A stretch of DNA of 64,000 bases from Candidatus Nitrospira neomarina (GTDB lineage Bacteria; Nitrospirota; Nitrospiria; Nitrospirales; UBA8639), in NCBI RefSeq assembly GCF_032051675.1, contig NZ_CP116968.1:3224001-3288000 (forward strand). The letters run 5' to 3'. Below, in pieces: positions 44,211 through 52,569 of this stretch. The position numbers and the translations under genes are program-made. The stretch's first letter is position 1, and each line of letters starts with the position of its first letter. Under the pieces are notes generated by a model, which saw only the letters and a list, made by a program, of their open reading frames with translations, searched no databases and was not told the origin of the DNA.

Positions 44211-44286
44211 AGGCGGATAGCTCAGCTGGCAGAGCGCTGCCTTTACACGGCAGATGTCGCAGGTTCGATCCCTGTTCCGCCTACCA
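44211..44286 (+). tRNA. tRNA-Val (anticodon TAC)
   Basis: Complete cloverleaf of 76 nt with encoded CCA: acceptor stem AGGCGGA/TCCGCCT, D arm GCTC/GAGC, anticodon stem CTGCC/GGCAG around loop TTTACAC (anticodon TAC), and T arm GCAGG/CCTGT with TTCGATC. Confidence 0.98.
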
Positions 44287-44401
44287 AATATTTTTTTGGC
44301 TTATAGTCTTCTTGATCTGATATATTACGAAATTCTTCATCGACTCCATTTCCTCTTTGAATGAATGCGTGGGCTATTTGCCCAAGATCAAAAAAATTTT
44401 C

Positions 44402-44480
44402 GGGGCCGTCGTTCAGCTAGGTTTAGGACGCCAGATTGTCAATCTGGAGGTCGCGGGTTCAAATCCCGTCGGCCCCGCCA
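44402..44480 (+). tRNA. tRNA-Asp (anticodon GTC)
   Basis: Complete cloverleaf of 79 nt with encoded CCA: acceptor GGGGCCG/CGGCCCC, anticodon stem CCAGA/TCTGG around TTGTCAA (anticodon GTC), T arm GCGGG/CCCGT with TTCAAAT. It follows tRNA-Val by about 115 bp and may share its promoter. Confidence 0.97.
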
Positions 44481-44565
44481 TACCTCATCTCGCAGTGGTT
44501 TATTTCTGTATCAATTATCCCCTGTTTAGATTCTGATCAGCCTAGAGGAGGTCGAAAAACAAGCT

Positions 44566-45285
44566 ATGACCTTTGCTGCCAATCCCTCTGAGTTCTTTGG
44601 GTCGTTGGGCCTGCTATCAATTGTTATTCTTTTTATCCTGTCAACTTTTTCCGTGATTTCGTGGGGAATCATCGTGAATAGATTCAGGCGATTTAGTCGC
44701 ATTCGACAGGAAGAATCACAATTTCTACAATTGTATGAACAAAATCCCATCGACCAGCACACCTTAAGAAGTCAGGCTCAAACATTAACTTACAGCCCAA
44801 GCTCAGTGGTGTATTTGGGCATTACCGACCGCCTGCCAGAATCCTCCGATCTCTTCACCTCGAGACCTTCCATGGACCCAAAACAGGCAGAGCGTTCCCC
44901 TAACCGTCAGTATTTGGAAAAAGTCGCTCAATACATCATCCAAAACCAAATCGGCCAACAGGAAGCGTATTTACCTTTTCTGGCGACCACAGGAAATCTG
45001 ACTCCATTTATTGGTCTCCTCGGAACCGTCTTGGGCATTATCAATGCCTTCCATGAAATCGGGCTTCAAGGTTCAGCGAGCATTGCCGCAGTTGCTCCTG
45101 GAGTCTCTGAAGCACTTGTGGCCACTGCTGCTGGGCTATTTGCCGCAATTCCTGCTGTGATGGCCTACAACTATTTTCTCTCTAGAATTCGAAGAATGTC
45201 CTTCAGGGTCGAGGCGTTTACAATTGAATTTCTCAATACAATAGAAGAAGCGGAAAAAGCCTATGAGGTGGAAGTAACCCGATGA
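44566..45285 (+). CDS. tolQ: TolQ/ExbB-type proton channel subunit
   Basis: TolQ with TolR forms the inner-membrane proton-driven motor of the Tol-Pal system, which constricts the outer membrane at division. The 239-residue product has a first membrane helix near residues 14-38, a cytoplasmic region, and two more helices at about 140-165 and 185-210. The MotA/TolQ/ExbB signature [20 protein letters not shown] and [18 protein letters not shown] is clear. It overlaps tolR by ATGA. A GGAGG lies about 14 bases before the ATG, rather far. Confidence 0.95.
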   Translation: MTFAANPSEFFGSLGLLSIVILFILSTFSVISWGIIVNRFRRFSRIRQEESQFLQLYEQNPIDQHTLRSQAQTLTYSPSSVVYLGITDRLPESSDLFTSRPSMDPKQAERSPNRQYLEKVAQYIIQNQIGQQEAYLPFLATTGNLTPFIGLLGTVLGIINAFHEIGLQGSASIAAVAPGVSEALVATAAGLFAAIPAVMAYNYFLSRIRRMSFRVEAFTIEFLNTIEEAEKAYEVEVTR

Positions 45286-45722
45286 ATAGTGGATCAAAGC
45301 CTCGGCAATTTCTCTCTGAAATCAATGTCATTCCTCTCGTCGATGTCGTACTTGTTCTCTTGGTGATTTTCATGGTTACCGCCCCGATGTTGCATCGGGG
45401 CTTAGACATTAACCTCCCAACCACAACGGCCAACAATATCAAAGCCGAAGAACGATTGATTGTGACAATTCAGCGAGATCACACGTTATCCCTCGGCAAT
45501 GACACGATTAGTTTGGTCGATTTACGAGCCAAGCTTCAAGAAGCCAAAACCTTAAATCCCTTGATTTCAGTGTATCTGCGAGCGGACCAAACGGTTCCAT
45601 ATGGAACTGTTGTACAGGTCATGGATGAGGTAAAAGGGGCCAAAATTGAACGTCTCGGAATGATTACCGGCCCGAAGACTGAAACTCTAATCGAGGATGA
45701 GACCATCGGGATTTCCCGCTAA
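45282..45722 (+). CDS. tolR: TolR/ExbD-type motor subunit
   Basis: The 146-residue product has a short cytoplasmic N-terminus ending in [20 protein letters not shown], where the Asp in the single membrane helix is the proton-translocating residue shared with ExbD and MotB, and a periplasmic domain rich in beta strands. It is translationally coupled to tolQ and 12 bp ahead of the tolA-like gene. Confidence 0.95.
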   Translation: MNSGSKPRQFLSEINVIPLVDVVLVLLVIFMVTAPMLHRGLDINLPTTTANNIKAEERLIVTIQRDHTLSLGNDTISLVDLRAKLQEAKTLNPLISVYLRADQTVPYGTVVQVMDEVKGAKIERLGMITGPKTETLIEDETIGISR

Positions 45723-45733
45723 GCGTTTGACCA

Positions 45734-47221
45734 ATGGGACATGCTGAATCCCCAAGTTTAATTTCCCTGGGGCTCTCTACTGACGTTTCTCAAAAAGATG
45801 CCTCATTCCGTTGGGGACTCGCCACCTCAGGTCTCTTCCATGCTGTCGTCATCATGATGGCCCTGTTCCTACGATTTCCATCGACAGTTGAGGAACCTCT
45901 TCGAGCCATCGATGTCACTCTTATTTCTGTACCGGAGGCACAAGCTCCGGCTCCAAGCCAAAAAAAATCTTCTCCTCCACCACCATCCCAACAAAAATCC
46001 CAACCAACAAAAAAAACAGAACCAACAAAGACGCAACCAATAGACCCCCCCCTTCCTCCTTTGCCGGTCCCAAAAGCCTCCGAGCGATTATTGGAATTCA
46101 TGGAAGGAGCCGTTGGCTCAATCGTGATGCCTCACAAACAAGAAATGACTTCACCAACACCCCCGCCCCCCATAAACGAACAACCTTCCTCGAATGACGA
46201 GTCACCGTTGTTTGAAAACCTTCGAATGCCCCCTATTGCTCCACAAATTTCACGCCCGGAACGCTTACATCCCTCACAACCCTTAGTCATTCCCAAACCT
46301 GCTCCAACTCCAGCGCCAACTCTTAAAGAGGCTGCGCCCCCAACAACAGTTCCTCCCGAGCCTCAAGGTTCGGAATCACAACCTCAGATTTCTAAAATTG
46401 AACCAACTGTCAAGCTAGCTCCTGTGCTACCGGAATTGAGTTCGGTAACCCCATTCAGCACATCCAAGAAAGAAAGAAAACCCAACGACGCTTCTCCATT
46501 AAACAATCTTGAGGAATCTCTCAAACGAACCATCCCAACCGTTCCGACACCTGCGCCAAAAATCAAAAAACAGCACAAAACCATTACACCAAAACAGGAA
46601 AAGCCTTTCGTCCCTGAAGTCTCCCCTCCTCAACTAGCCCAAATCTCTCCCTCCCCACCACTGGAAAAAGCTCCCCAACGTGAGAAAATGTCAGATATGA
46701 TGAAGCAATTATTGGAAGAAGCTAGAGTCCCAAATTTTCAATCGTCTCCACCTGCACCATCCTCTCAACAACCATTGCCCTCTTCTTCCACATCAACCGA
46801 GCCAGTCCAGTCGGAAATAGATCAACAAATTGCAAAATTATCTATTCCCAATGTCACACCCGTAGAATCGATCAAGGAACGGCTCCAACGGCTCGAGGTG
46901 CAGACCAACTCAAAACCAGGCCAATCGTCGTCTCCGGCTTCTCCCGGCAAAAACAAATATTTAGCCATGGTCGAGGACAGAATTGATCACGAGTGGAGAG
47001 CCCTTCCACTGGTCACAAACCCTCCGGTGGTGGTCCTCAAATTCCGCATATCCCGATTTGGAGAAATTTCTAATATTCACGTTGATGAAAGTTCTGGAAA
47101 CGGGAACTACGACTCCGCAGCCAAACGGGCGGTATCTGCCGTGAACCCATTACCACCTTTTCCACCAGACATATCCGATCCATTCTTCGAAGTACGATTT
47201 CGATTCATCAAAAAAGATTAG
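45734..47221 (+). CDS. tolA: TolA/TonB-like protein with proline-rich linker
   Basis: The 495-residue product has one N-terminal membrane helix (about residues 29-49), then roughly 350 residues dominated by Pro, Ser, Lys, Gln and Thr with many PPP and KPAPTPAP-type runs. A compact C-terminal domain of about 90 residues (KYLAMVEDRIDHEWRALPLV ... VVVLKFRISRFGEI) resembles TonB_2/TolA C-domains. Classical TolA has a long alpha-helical rod instead of this Pro-rich spacer. Its place between tolR and tolB assigns it to the Tol system rather than TonB. The region spans the periplasm to reach Pal/TolB. Confidence 0.88.
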   Translation: MGHAESPSLISLGLSTDVSQKDASFRWGLATSGLFHAVVIMMALFLRFPSTVEEPLRAIDVTLISVPEAQAPAPSQKKSSPPPPSQQKSQPTKKTEPTKTQPIDPPLPPLPVPKASERLLEFMEGAVGSIVMPHKQEMTSPTPPPPINEQPSSNDESPLFENLRMPPIAPQISRPERLHPSQPLVIPKPAPTPAPTLKEAAPPTTVPPEPQGSESQPQISKIEPTVKLAPVLPELSSVTPFSTSKKERKPNDASPLNNLEESLKRTIPTVPTPAPKIKKQHKTITPKQEKPFVPEVSPPQLAQISPSPPLEKAPQREKMSDMMKQLLEEARVPNFQSSPPAPSSQQPLPSSSTSTEPVQSEIDQQIAKLSIPNVTPVESIKERLQRLEVQTNSKPGQSSSPASPGKNKYLAMVEDRIDHEWRALPLVTNPPVVVLKFRISRFGEISNIHVDESSGNGNYDSAAKRAVSAVNPLPPFPPDISDPFFEVRFRFIKKD

Positions 47222-47239
47222 AAGGACACCAGCTATATT

Positions 47240-48598
47240 ATGAAGAAAGCACTCAACCCTTTGTATGCCATTCTGGCTCTTCTCGCCTTTTCTGTTATTT
47301 CCGTCTCACCGGCCTCTCTTCATGGGGAGGAAGCGGATCTCAAAGCCACACGTTCAGAGTTTCAGAAAATCCCGATTTGGGTAATGGGGTTCTCGCCCGT
47401 TCAACAAGATACCGGCCTTTCAGCAGACCTCGAGTCCCAAGTCGCTTCGGTCCTAAAAGCGGATCTCAAACGCTCACAAATATTTTCAATAGCTGAATTA
47501 CCTCCTGCCAAAGGGGATTTTTCTGACAATAAATGCATGAGTCTTTCTTCAAATTTGGCTCCGCACTTCCAAAAGGTGACAGTCTCTACCTGGGGGAGAA
47601 TAGGTGTAGGAGGGACGTCGAGCGGTGTTCAAGGACTCATCCTTGATGCCTGCGCATTTGATCCCGGACAACAGGATGTGTTGACCGGAAAACGGTATTT
47701 TTCCCTTAAAACGACAGAAACCCTCACTCGCTTAATGGCTCACCGATGGGCGGACGAACTGGTTTATCGGTATACCGGCGAGCAGGGCATTGCAAGAACG
47801 AAAATCGCATTTGTGGGTCAAAAGGAGAATGGACGAGAGCTTTTCGTCATGGATTACGATGGATATAATCCGCAACAGGTTACCGCTGATGGGTATTTAA
47901 ACCTCATGCCGACCTGGGCTCCGGACCGGAAATCCCTCATTTACACCGCATATCGGGACCGGAAACAACTGATTATAAAAAGGGAGCTGGCTACGGGTCG
48001 GGAGGAGGTGTTGGTGTCGCCAGCCAGTCTGAACATTACCGCCACCTTTGCTCCTAATGGAAAATCTATAGCCTATTCCGCGGCCCAAGATGGCAACTCG
48101 GACATTTATCAGATAGAATTGGACAGTAGAAGCGTGAAGCAGTTAACCTCCCATAACAGCGCAGATTTGTCCCCGTCATGGTCTCCCGACGGGCGGCATC
48201 TGGCCTTCACCTCAGATCGGGGAGGCCGCCCCCAAATTTACATCATGGATGCCGATGGCTTGAACGCCCGTCGATTAACCTATGATGGAGACTATAACGC
48301 GGCGCCAGCTTGGTCTCCAAAAGGAGATTGGATCGTTTATGTGTGTCGAATACCAAACGAGGGATTTAAATTATGCCGCATCAGTCCGAATGGGGAACAG
48401 CGGAAACAAATCACCAACGGGCAAAGTATAGATGACTCGCCTTCCTGGGCTCCAAATGGACGCCATATTGTTTTTAGTTCGATTCGAAGAGGAGAGAGTC
48501 AATTATACATCATCACTAGCGAGGGGGCAGGATTGGAGAAAATTTCATCGGCAGGCGAACATCTCAGCTCTCCCTCCTGGTCGCCGTTTCAACCATAA
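47240..48598 (+). CDS. tolB: Tol-Pal system periplasmic protein TolB
   Basis: The 452-residue product has a signal peptide (LYAILALLAFSVISVSPASLHG), a TolB N-terminal alpha/beta domain (residues about 35-185), and a six-bladed beta-propeller made of WD40-like PD40 repeats. Repeats are visible as LMPTWAPDRKSLIYTAYRD, LSPSWSPDGRHLAFTSDRGG, AAPAWSPKGDWIVYV and DSPSWAPNGRHIVFSS. TolB binds Pal and links it to TolA. Length is slightly above that of E. coli TolB. Confidence 0.95.
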   Translation: MKKALNPLYAILALLAFSVISVSPASLHGEEADLKATRSEFQKIPIWVMGFSPVQQDTGLSADLESQVASVLKADLKRSQIFSIAELPPAKGDFSDNKCMSLSSNLAPHFQKVTVSTWGRIGVGGTSSGVQGLILDACAFDPGQQDVLTGKRYFSLKTTETLTRLMAHRWADELVYRYTGEQGIARTKIAFVGQKENGRELFVMDYDGYNPQQVTADGYLNLMPTWAPDRKSLIYTAYRDRKQLIIKRELATGREEVLVSPASLNITATFAPNGKSIAYSAAQDGNSDIYQIELDSRSVKQLTSHNSADLSPSWSPDGRHLAFTSDRGGRPQIYIMDADGLNARRLTYDGDYNAAPAWSPKGDWIVYVCRIPNEGFKLCRISPNGEQRKQITNGQSIDDSPSWAPNGRHIVFSSIRRGESQLYIITSEGAGLEKISSAGEHLSSPSWSPFQP

Positions 48599-48642
48599 TT
48601 AACGAGACACCAACCGTGATAGTCAAAAAAAGGAGTCGTTCC

Positions 48643-49617
48643 ATGATGCGCCCAGCCATTCATATGATTTCACTACTTGGCATTCTCAGTCTTTCACTCC
48701 TCAGCATTTCGGGATGTGGAGAAAAACGGATCCACGTCTCCACCGCTTCCGGCTCCCCAGGCGAAGAAACCGGGGCATCCGCGTCAGGCACTGATACGGC
48801 GGGGCTGGCAGGAACCTCCGTTGATGAATCCCCCCTGTCGGGGCAAGGTACTTCCACCGATGAAGTTCAGGCAGAGGCGGTTCCACTACCCGCTCCGGTT
48901 CAACCACCCGCTCCGGTTGAACCTCCTAATTTTGGTTACGATCCCAACCACATGGATGAATCGTTCAAGCAGAATCTTCAAGCTGGAATCCCCTCTGAGC
49001 AAGACTCCGGAATTGAGAAAAGCAATACCGGCTCACCGACACCCTTAAACGATGGAAATGACATCTCAACTCAATCCAGCTCTTCAAGTATGAACGGCTC
49101 ACCTCACGACCCAACAGGGACGTCTCCCTTTACCTCCCAGACGGAATTCCAAAATGATCTTTCGAATTTGCCAAAGGACACGGAACCAATTCCTGAAACC
49201 TTTCAAGTAGCGAAAGCTGAACCGTCAGAAATCATTCGAGAGCAGTTGGAGAAGATTCAAGAGGAAGAATTGGCCACAGTATCCGCCGGCTTAGAAGATG
49301 TATTTTTTCATTTTGATAGTTGGACTCTCACCGCAGAAGCCAAGGATTCCCTCCAACGGGACATGGCCTGGCTCACCAACGATCCCTCCGCACTGTTAAT
49401 TATTGAAGGACATGCCGACCAGCGTGGAACGCAGGCTTATAACATGGTGCTCGGAAAAAAACGAGCCATGGCTGTTCGGGATTTCCTTTCTCAATTGGGG
49501 GTCGATCCTTCGCGATTGACTGTCATTTCTTATGGCAAAGACAAGCCCTTTTGCCAGGACACGACAGAAGTGTGCTACCAATTGAATCGACGGGGCCATT
49601 TGCTTGTTCAAAATTAG
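48643..49617 (+). CDS. pal: Peptidoglycan-associated lipoprotein Pal
   Basis: The ATG at 48643 is chosen because AGGAG sits seven bases upstream; a GTG at 48616 lacks this. The 324-residue product has a lipoprotein signal ending LLSISGC and a long Pro/Ser/Thr/acidic spacer of about 170 residues. The OmpA/Pal domain follows (about 215-324), with VFFHFDSWTLTAEAKDSLQ and LLIIEGHADQRGTQAYNMVLG holding the meso-diaminopimelate-binding Asp and Arg. The spacer is much longer than in E. coli Pal. Confidence 0.93.
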   Translation: MMRPAIHMISLLGILSLSLLSISGCGEKRIHVSTASGSPGEETGASASGTDTAGLAGTSVDESPLSGQGTSTDEVQAEAVPLPAPVQPPAPVEPPNFGYDPNHMDESFKQNLQAGIPSEQDSGIEKSNTGSPTPLNDGNDISTQSSSSSMNGSPHDPTGTSPFTSQTEFQNDLSNLPKDTEPIPETFQVAKAEPSEIIREQLEKIQEEELATVSAGLEDVFFHFDSWTLTAEAKDSLQRDMAWLTNDPSALLIIEGHADQRGTQAYNMVLGKKRAMAVRDFLSQLGVDPSRLTVISYGKDKPFCQDTTEVCYQLNRRGHLLVQN

Positions 49618-49669
49618 CAACTCCTTTTAATCGATCAGTTTTCGGAAAGCATGGAGGGATAATTCCAGA

Positions 49670-51448
49670 GTGAATATAGGGCGGACCTTGCAACATGTTT
49701 CAAGATTGTGGACATCGTCTTTTTCTTTCAACTGGATAGTGGTCTATGGCGTCTGTAGTTTATTGGGTACGGGTTGCGTGGCTCAACAAGCTGATCTTGC
49801 CCGAATTCAAAAGGATTTAGAACAACAAATTGCCAAGATCAAAGAGGAAAAAAAGACCCTTGGCGTACAAGTTGATGAAACCAAGGCACAACTCATCAAG
49901 ATGAATGAGGAAGCGCAAAAAACACGGGGCAATCTGGCTTCTATTAATCAAAAAGCCACGCTCCTCCAAGAAAAGGATGTGGCGAGTTTATATGGAAAAC
50001 TTGAAGAAACTGAAAAAAGTATCCAGGACCTCAAAAAAGACTTTACCAACCAAACAGGCGCTTTGAAATCTGACGTCCAATCGATCCAATCAACAATTCA
50101 AACACATGGGGAAGACCTCCAAACGGTAAAAACCCACAATACAAACCTCGCCCAACAGGTGGATGAAAACAATTCAGCGTTAACCACAAACATGGGCGAA
50201 TTTCAGAATTCCCTTACCCAATTCAAGGAAACGCTGACCAGCCTCGGAGCGACGATTGGACAGGTCCAAACAGATTTGTCAGGACAACGGCAAGACCTGG
50301 AAACCGTGCAATCTCGCACAGAAAATTTGTCTGTTTCGATGGTCCAGGTTCAGAGAGGTCTAGAGAAATCCGGAGAGTTGTTCAATGCCAGACTCGAAGA
50401 GGAATCACAACAAATCACTCAACTGGAAAACCAGGTCACGACTCTGCAAGAAAAACTTACCGCCGATACCCAAGCCCTTCGTTCCTATCTGGAACAAGAC
50501 GTAAAAGCCTCTATGGCGGGGTTAGTTGCCGATATCAATGCCAACCAAGGCCCAATATTAGAGCAGATTGACTCCTTACAAAAAGATATGGAAGCACTGG
50601 GAACGCACGTGCAAGCGGATGCCTCCCACGTGCAGGATCTATCCCAATCAGTTCTTAAGCTTCGCGAAGCACAGGAAGTCATGGGAAGTTTACTCGGGAA
50701 ACGCGGAGATGAAATTATTCAACAAGCGGGACGAATTTCGGAACGCATGAATAGGATTGAATCCCACCAAACCGCACTGACCGAACAGCTTCAATCCAAT
50801 ACCCAAAAAACTTCAACCCATCTAGCCGAGGTAAATGCCAGCCTCACCTCCATTACGCAAGCACTTGACCAAACCAGGCAATCCCTCTCCAGTCGCCTGG
50901 CCAAACAAGAAGAAACAGGACAAACACTCAATCAGTCGGTTCAACAAATCCAACAGTTGAAGCGAGATGTCCAGGACCAAAAGCAACAAGCGCAGGCGGT
51001 CAGTCAGGTTGCCGATCAGCTCAACCAGACGGTCGAGCGCATTGGCTCACGATTAAAAGACCTGGAGACTCATCAATCTGGGCTGGTGGGGAAAATTGAC
51101 TCTGACACCCAGATGACGAATACCCACCTCCAAGAAGTCAACAGCGGAATTCAATCGGTTGCCCAAGCATTGGAAAATGTCAGTACGAAGTTGAATGCTA
51201 GAATTGAAAGCCAGGAACATCGGCTGAATCGAGCCATGACCTCTTTCCAACAGGTCCAGGGAACCGCTGATACCTCACAAAACAATCTGACTCACCTTAA
51301 TCAGTTAACAGAAACCGTTAATAAGTTGCGCGATGTGATTAATACCATTGGGACCAAATTAGGCGAGCGGGTGGACCAGCATGAAGATCGTCTAGGCCAA
51401 TTGGCCCAGAGAGTCAATCACTTGCAAAGCCCCAAACCCCAAAAATAG
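49670..51448 (+). CDS. Long coiled-coil lipoprotein
   Basis: The 592-residue product (GTG start) has a hydrophobic N-terminus with a probable lipobox LLGTGC near residue 36, followed by an almost uninterrupted coiled coil with Gln/Thr/Ser/Leu heptads. Repeated segments include QADLARIQKDLEQQIAKIKE and internal near-repeats around HQTALTEQLQSNTQKTSTHL and HQSGLVGKIDSDTQMTNTHL, hinting at tandem duplication. It lies between pal and cpoB, so it is probably an accessory of the Tol-Pal envelope complex or a periplasmic spacer. No enzymatic domain is visible. Confidence 0.8.
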   Translation: MNIGRTLQHVSRLWTSSFSFNWIVVYGVCSLLGTGCVAQQADLARIQKDLEQQIAKIKEEKKTLGVQVDETKAQLIKMNEEAQKTRGNLASINQKATLLQEKDVASLYGKLEETEKSIQDLKKDFTNQTGALKSDVQSIQSTIQTHGEDLQTVKTHNTNLAQQVDENNSALTTNMGEFQNSLTQFKETLTSLGATIGQVQTDLSGQRQDLETVQSRTENLSVSMVQVQRGLEKSGELFNARLEEESQQITQLENQVTTLQEKLTADTQALRSYLEQDVKASMAGLVADINANQGPILEQIDSLQKDMEALGTHVQADASHVQDLSQSVLKLREAQEVMGSLLGKRGDEIIQQAGRISERMNRIESHQTALTEQLQSNTQKTSTHLAEVNASLTSITQALDQTRQSLSSRLAKQEETGQTLNQSVQQIQQLKRDVQDQKQQAQAVSQVADQLNQTVERIGSRLKDLETHQSGLVGKIDSDTQMTNTHLQEVNSGIQSVAQALENVSTKLNARIESQEHRLNRAMTSFQQVQGTADTSQNNLTHLNQLTETVNKLRDVINTIGTKLGERVDQHEDRLGQLAQRVNHLQSPKPQK

Positions 51449-51605
51449 GGTATATCATTACTTAATATTCTCAAAGAAAGGCCGACTATACCTTTATACT
51501 GTCAAAGACCCCTTTGTCTAAACTCCATGGCAATTGATAAGATATTAGGCTGAGGGAACTGACTCCCTGATTTCAGACATTATTTGTTGCCGAAGCCGGA
51601 ATTTC

Positions 51606-52511
51606 ATGACTCCAAAATTTTCCAATATGGCCATCTTTATTGGTTTAGCCCTCACGGGCGGATGGGGTTGCGCAACCGAACCCAACCTGACTGACATCCA
51701 GAAACAAGTCCAAACCCTCATCATCCAACAGGAAGCGTCCCACAAGCAGGAACAACAAATTCTCGACCGGATGGAGACGGTTGAATCACAATTGGACGAA
51801 CATGATTTCTTAGTGGGGGAACTCATCAAAACAGAAGAAGAAGCCAGTCTGGATACTCGACACCTTCTGGAAAAGCTCGAACGGACCAGTACTCTGCTCC
51901 GAGAACAAATCGAACAAACCCGCTCCACCACCCAACGCCGTGATCAGGACATGTCCATTCGGGTAAAGGCTCTGGAAAGCCGAATAGACAATGTGATCCA
52001 TCAACCTCGATCTGTGTCAGAATCCCCTGAAGTCACGACTCCTAACCCCACAGGCCCTTCTTCCGATCCGAAAGCAACCCAGACAGGAATCCCCGCATCA
52101 CCTACCTCTCCTAAAGGAAGCGCGGGAGCGGAAAACGAGGCATCGGCCTTTCGGTCAGCCTATAAAGTTTACCTCAACGGAAATTATGAACGGGCCTCGG
52201 TGGAATTCCAACGATTTGTCACAAATTATCCTTCGACTACCTTAACACCTCAGGCCTACTACTATCTTGGGGAATCGTTCTACGTGCAAAAACAGTATGA
52301 CCCTGCCAAGCAAGCCCTAGAGCAAGTCATCAGCCGCTATCCAAGCAGTAAATATCGGAGCCACGCTTTGTACAAGCTCGGACAGATTATGCTTGAAATC
52401 GATCAACGATCAAAAGCTCAGGAACTGTGGAACTCCATCATCCAAGATTACCCAGATTCACCAGAATCCACCCAAGCGAAGGAACAATTAAAAAAATCTG
52501 GGCTGTCTTGA
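51606..52511 (+). CDS. cpoB: Tol-Pal system coordinator CpoB/YbgF-like
   Basis: The 301-residue product has a lipoprotein-like signal (FIGLALTGGWGC), an N-terminal coiled coil (EPNLTDIQKQVQTLIIQQEA onward, about 20-140), a disordered Pro/Ser linker, and a C-terminal TPR domain (about 175-300: FRSAYKVYLNGNYERASVEF, YYYLGESFYVQKQYDPAKQA, LYKLGQIMLEIDQRSKAQEL). This three-part order is that of YbgF/CpoB, which links outer-membrane constriction to peptidoglycan synthesis. E. coli CpoB is not a lipoprotein; the Cys here suggests this one is. Confidence 0.92.
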   Translation: MTPKFSNMAIFIGLALTGGWGCATEPNLTDIQKQVQTLIIQQEASHKQEQQILDRMETVESQLDEHDFLVGELIKTEEEASLDTRHLLEKLERTSTLLREQIEQTRSTTQRRDQDMSIRVKALESRIDNVIHQPRSVSESPEVTTPNPTGPSSDPKATQTGIPASPTSPKGSAGAENEASAFRSAYKVYLNGNYERASVEFQRFVTNYPSTTLTPQAYYYLGESFYVQKQYDPAKQALEQVISRYPSSKYRSHALYKLGQIMLEIDQRSKAQELWNSIIQDYPDSPESTQAKEQLKKSGLS

Positions 52512-52569
52512 TTCTCCGCAAGTCTTCGCAATCTATTGTTCACCCTAATCACCCCGTGCTTGGAAACCC

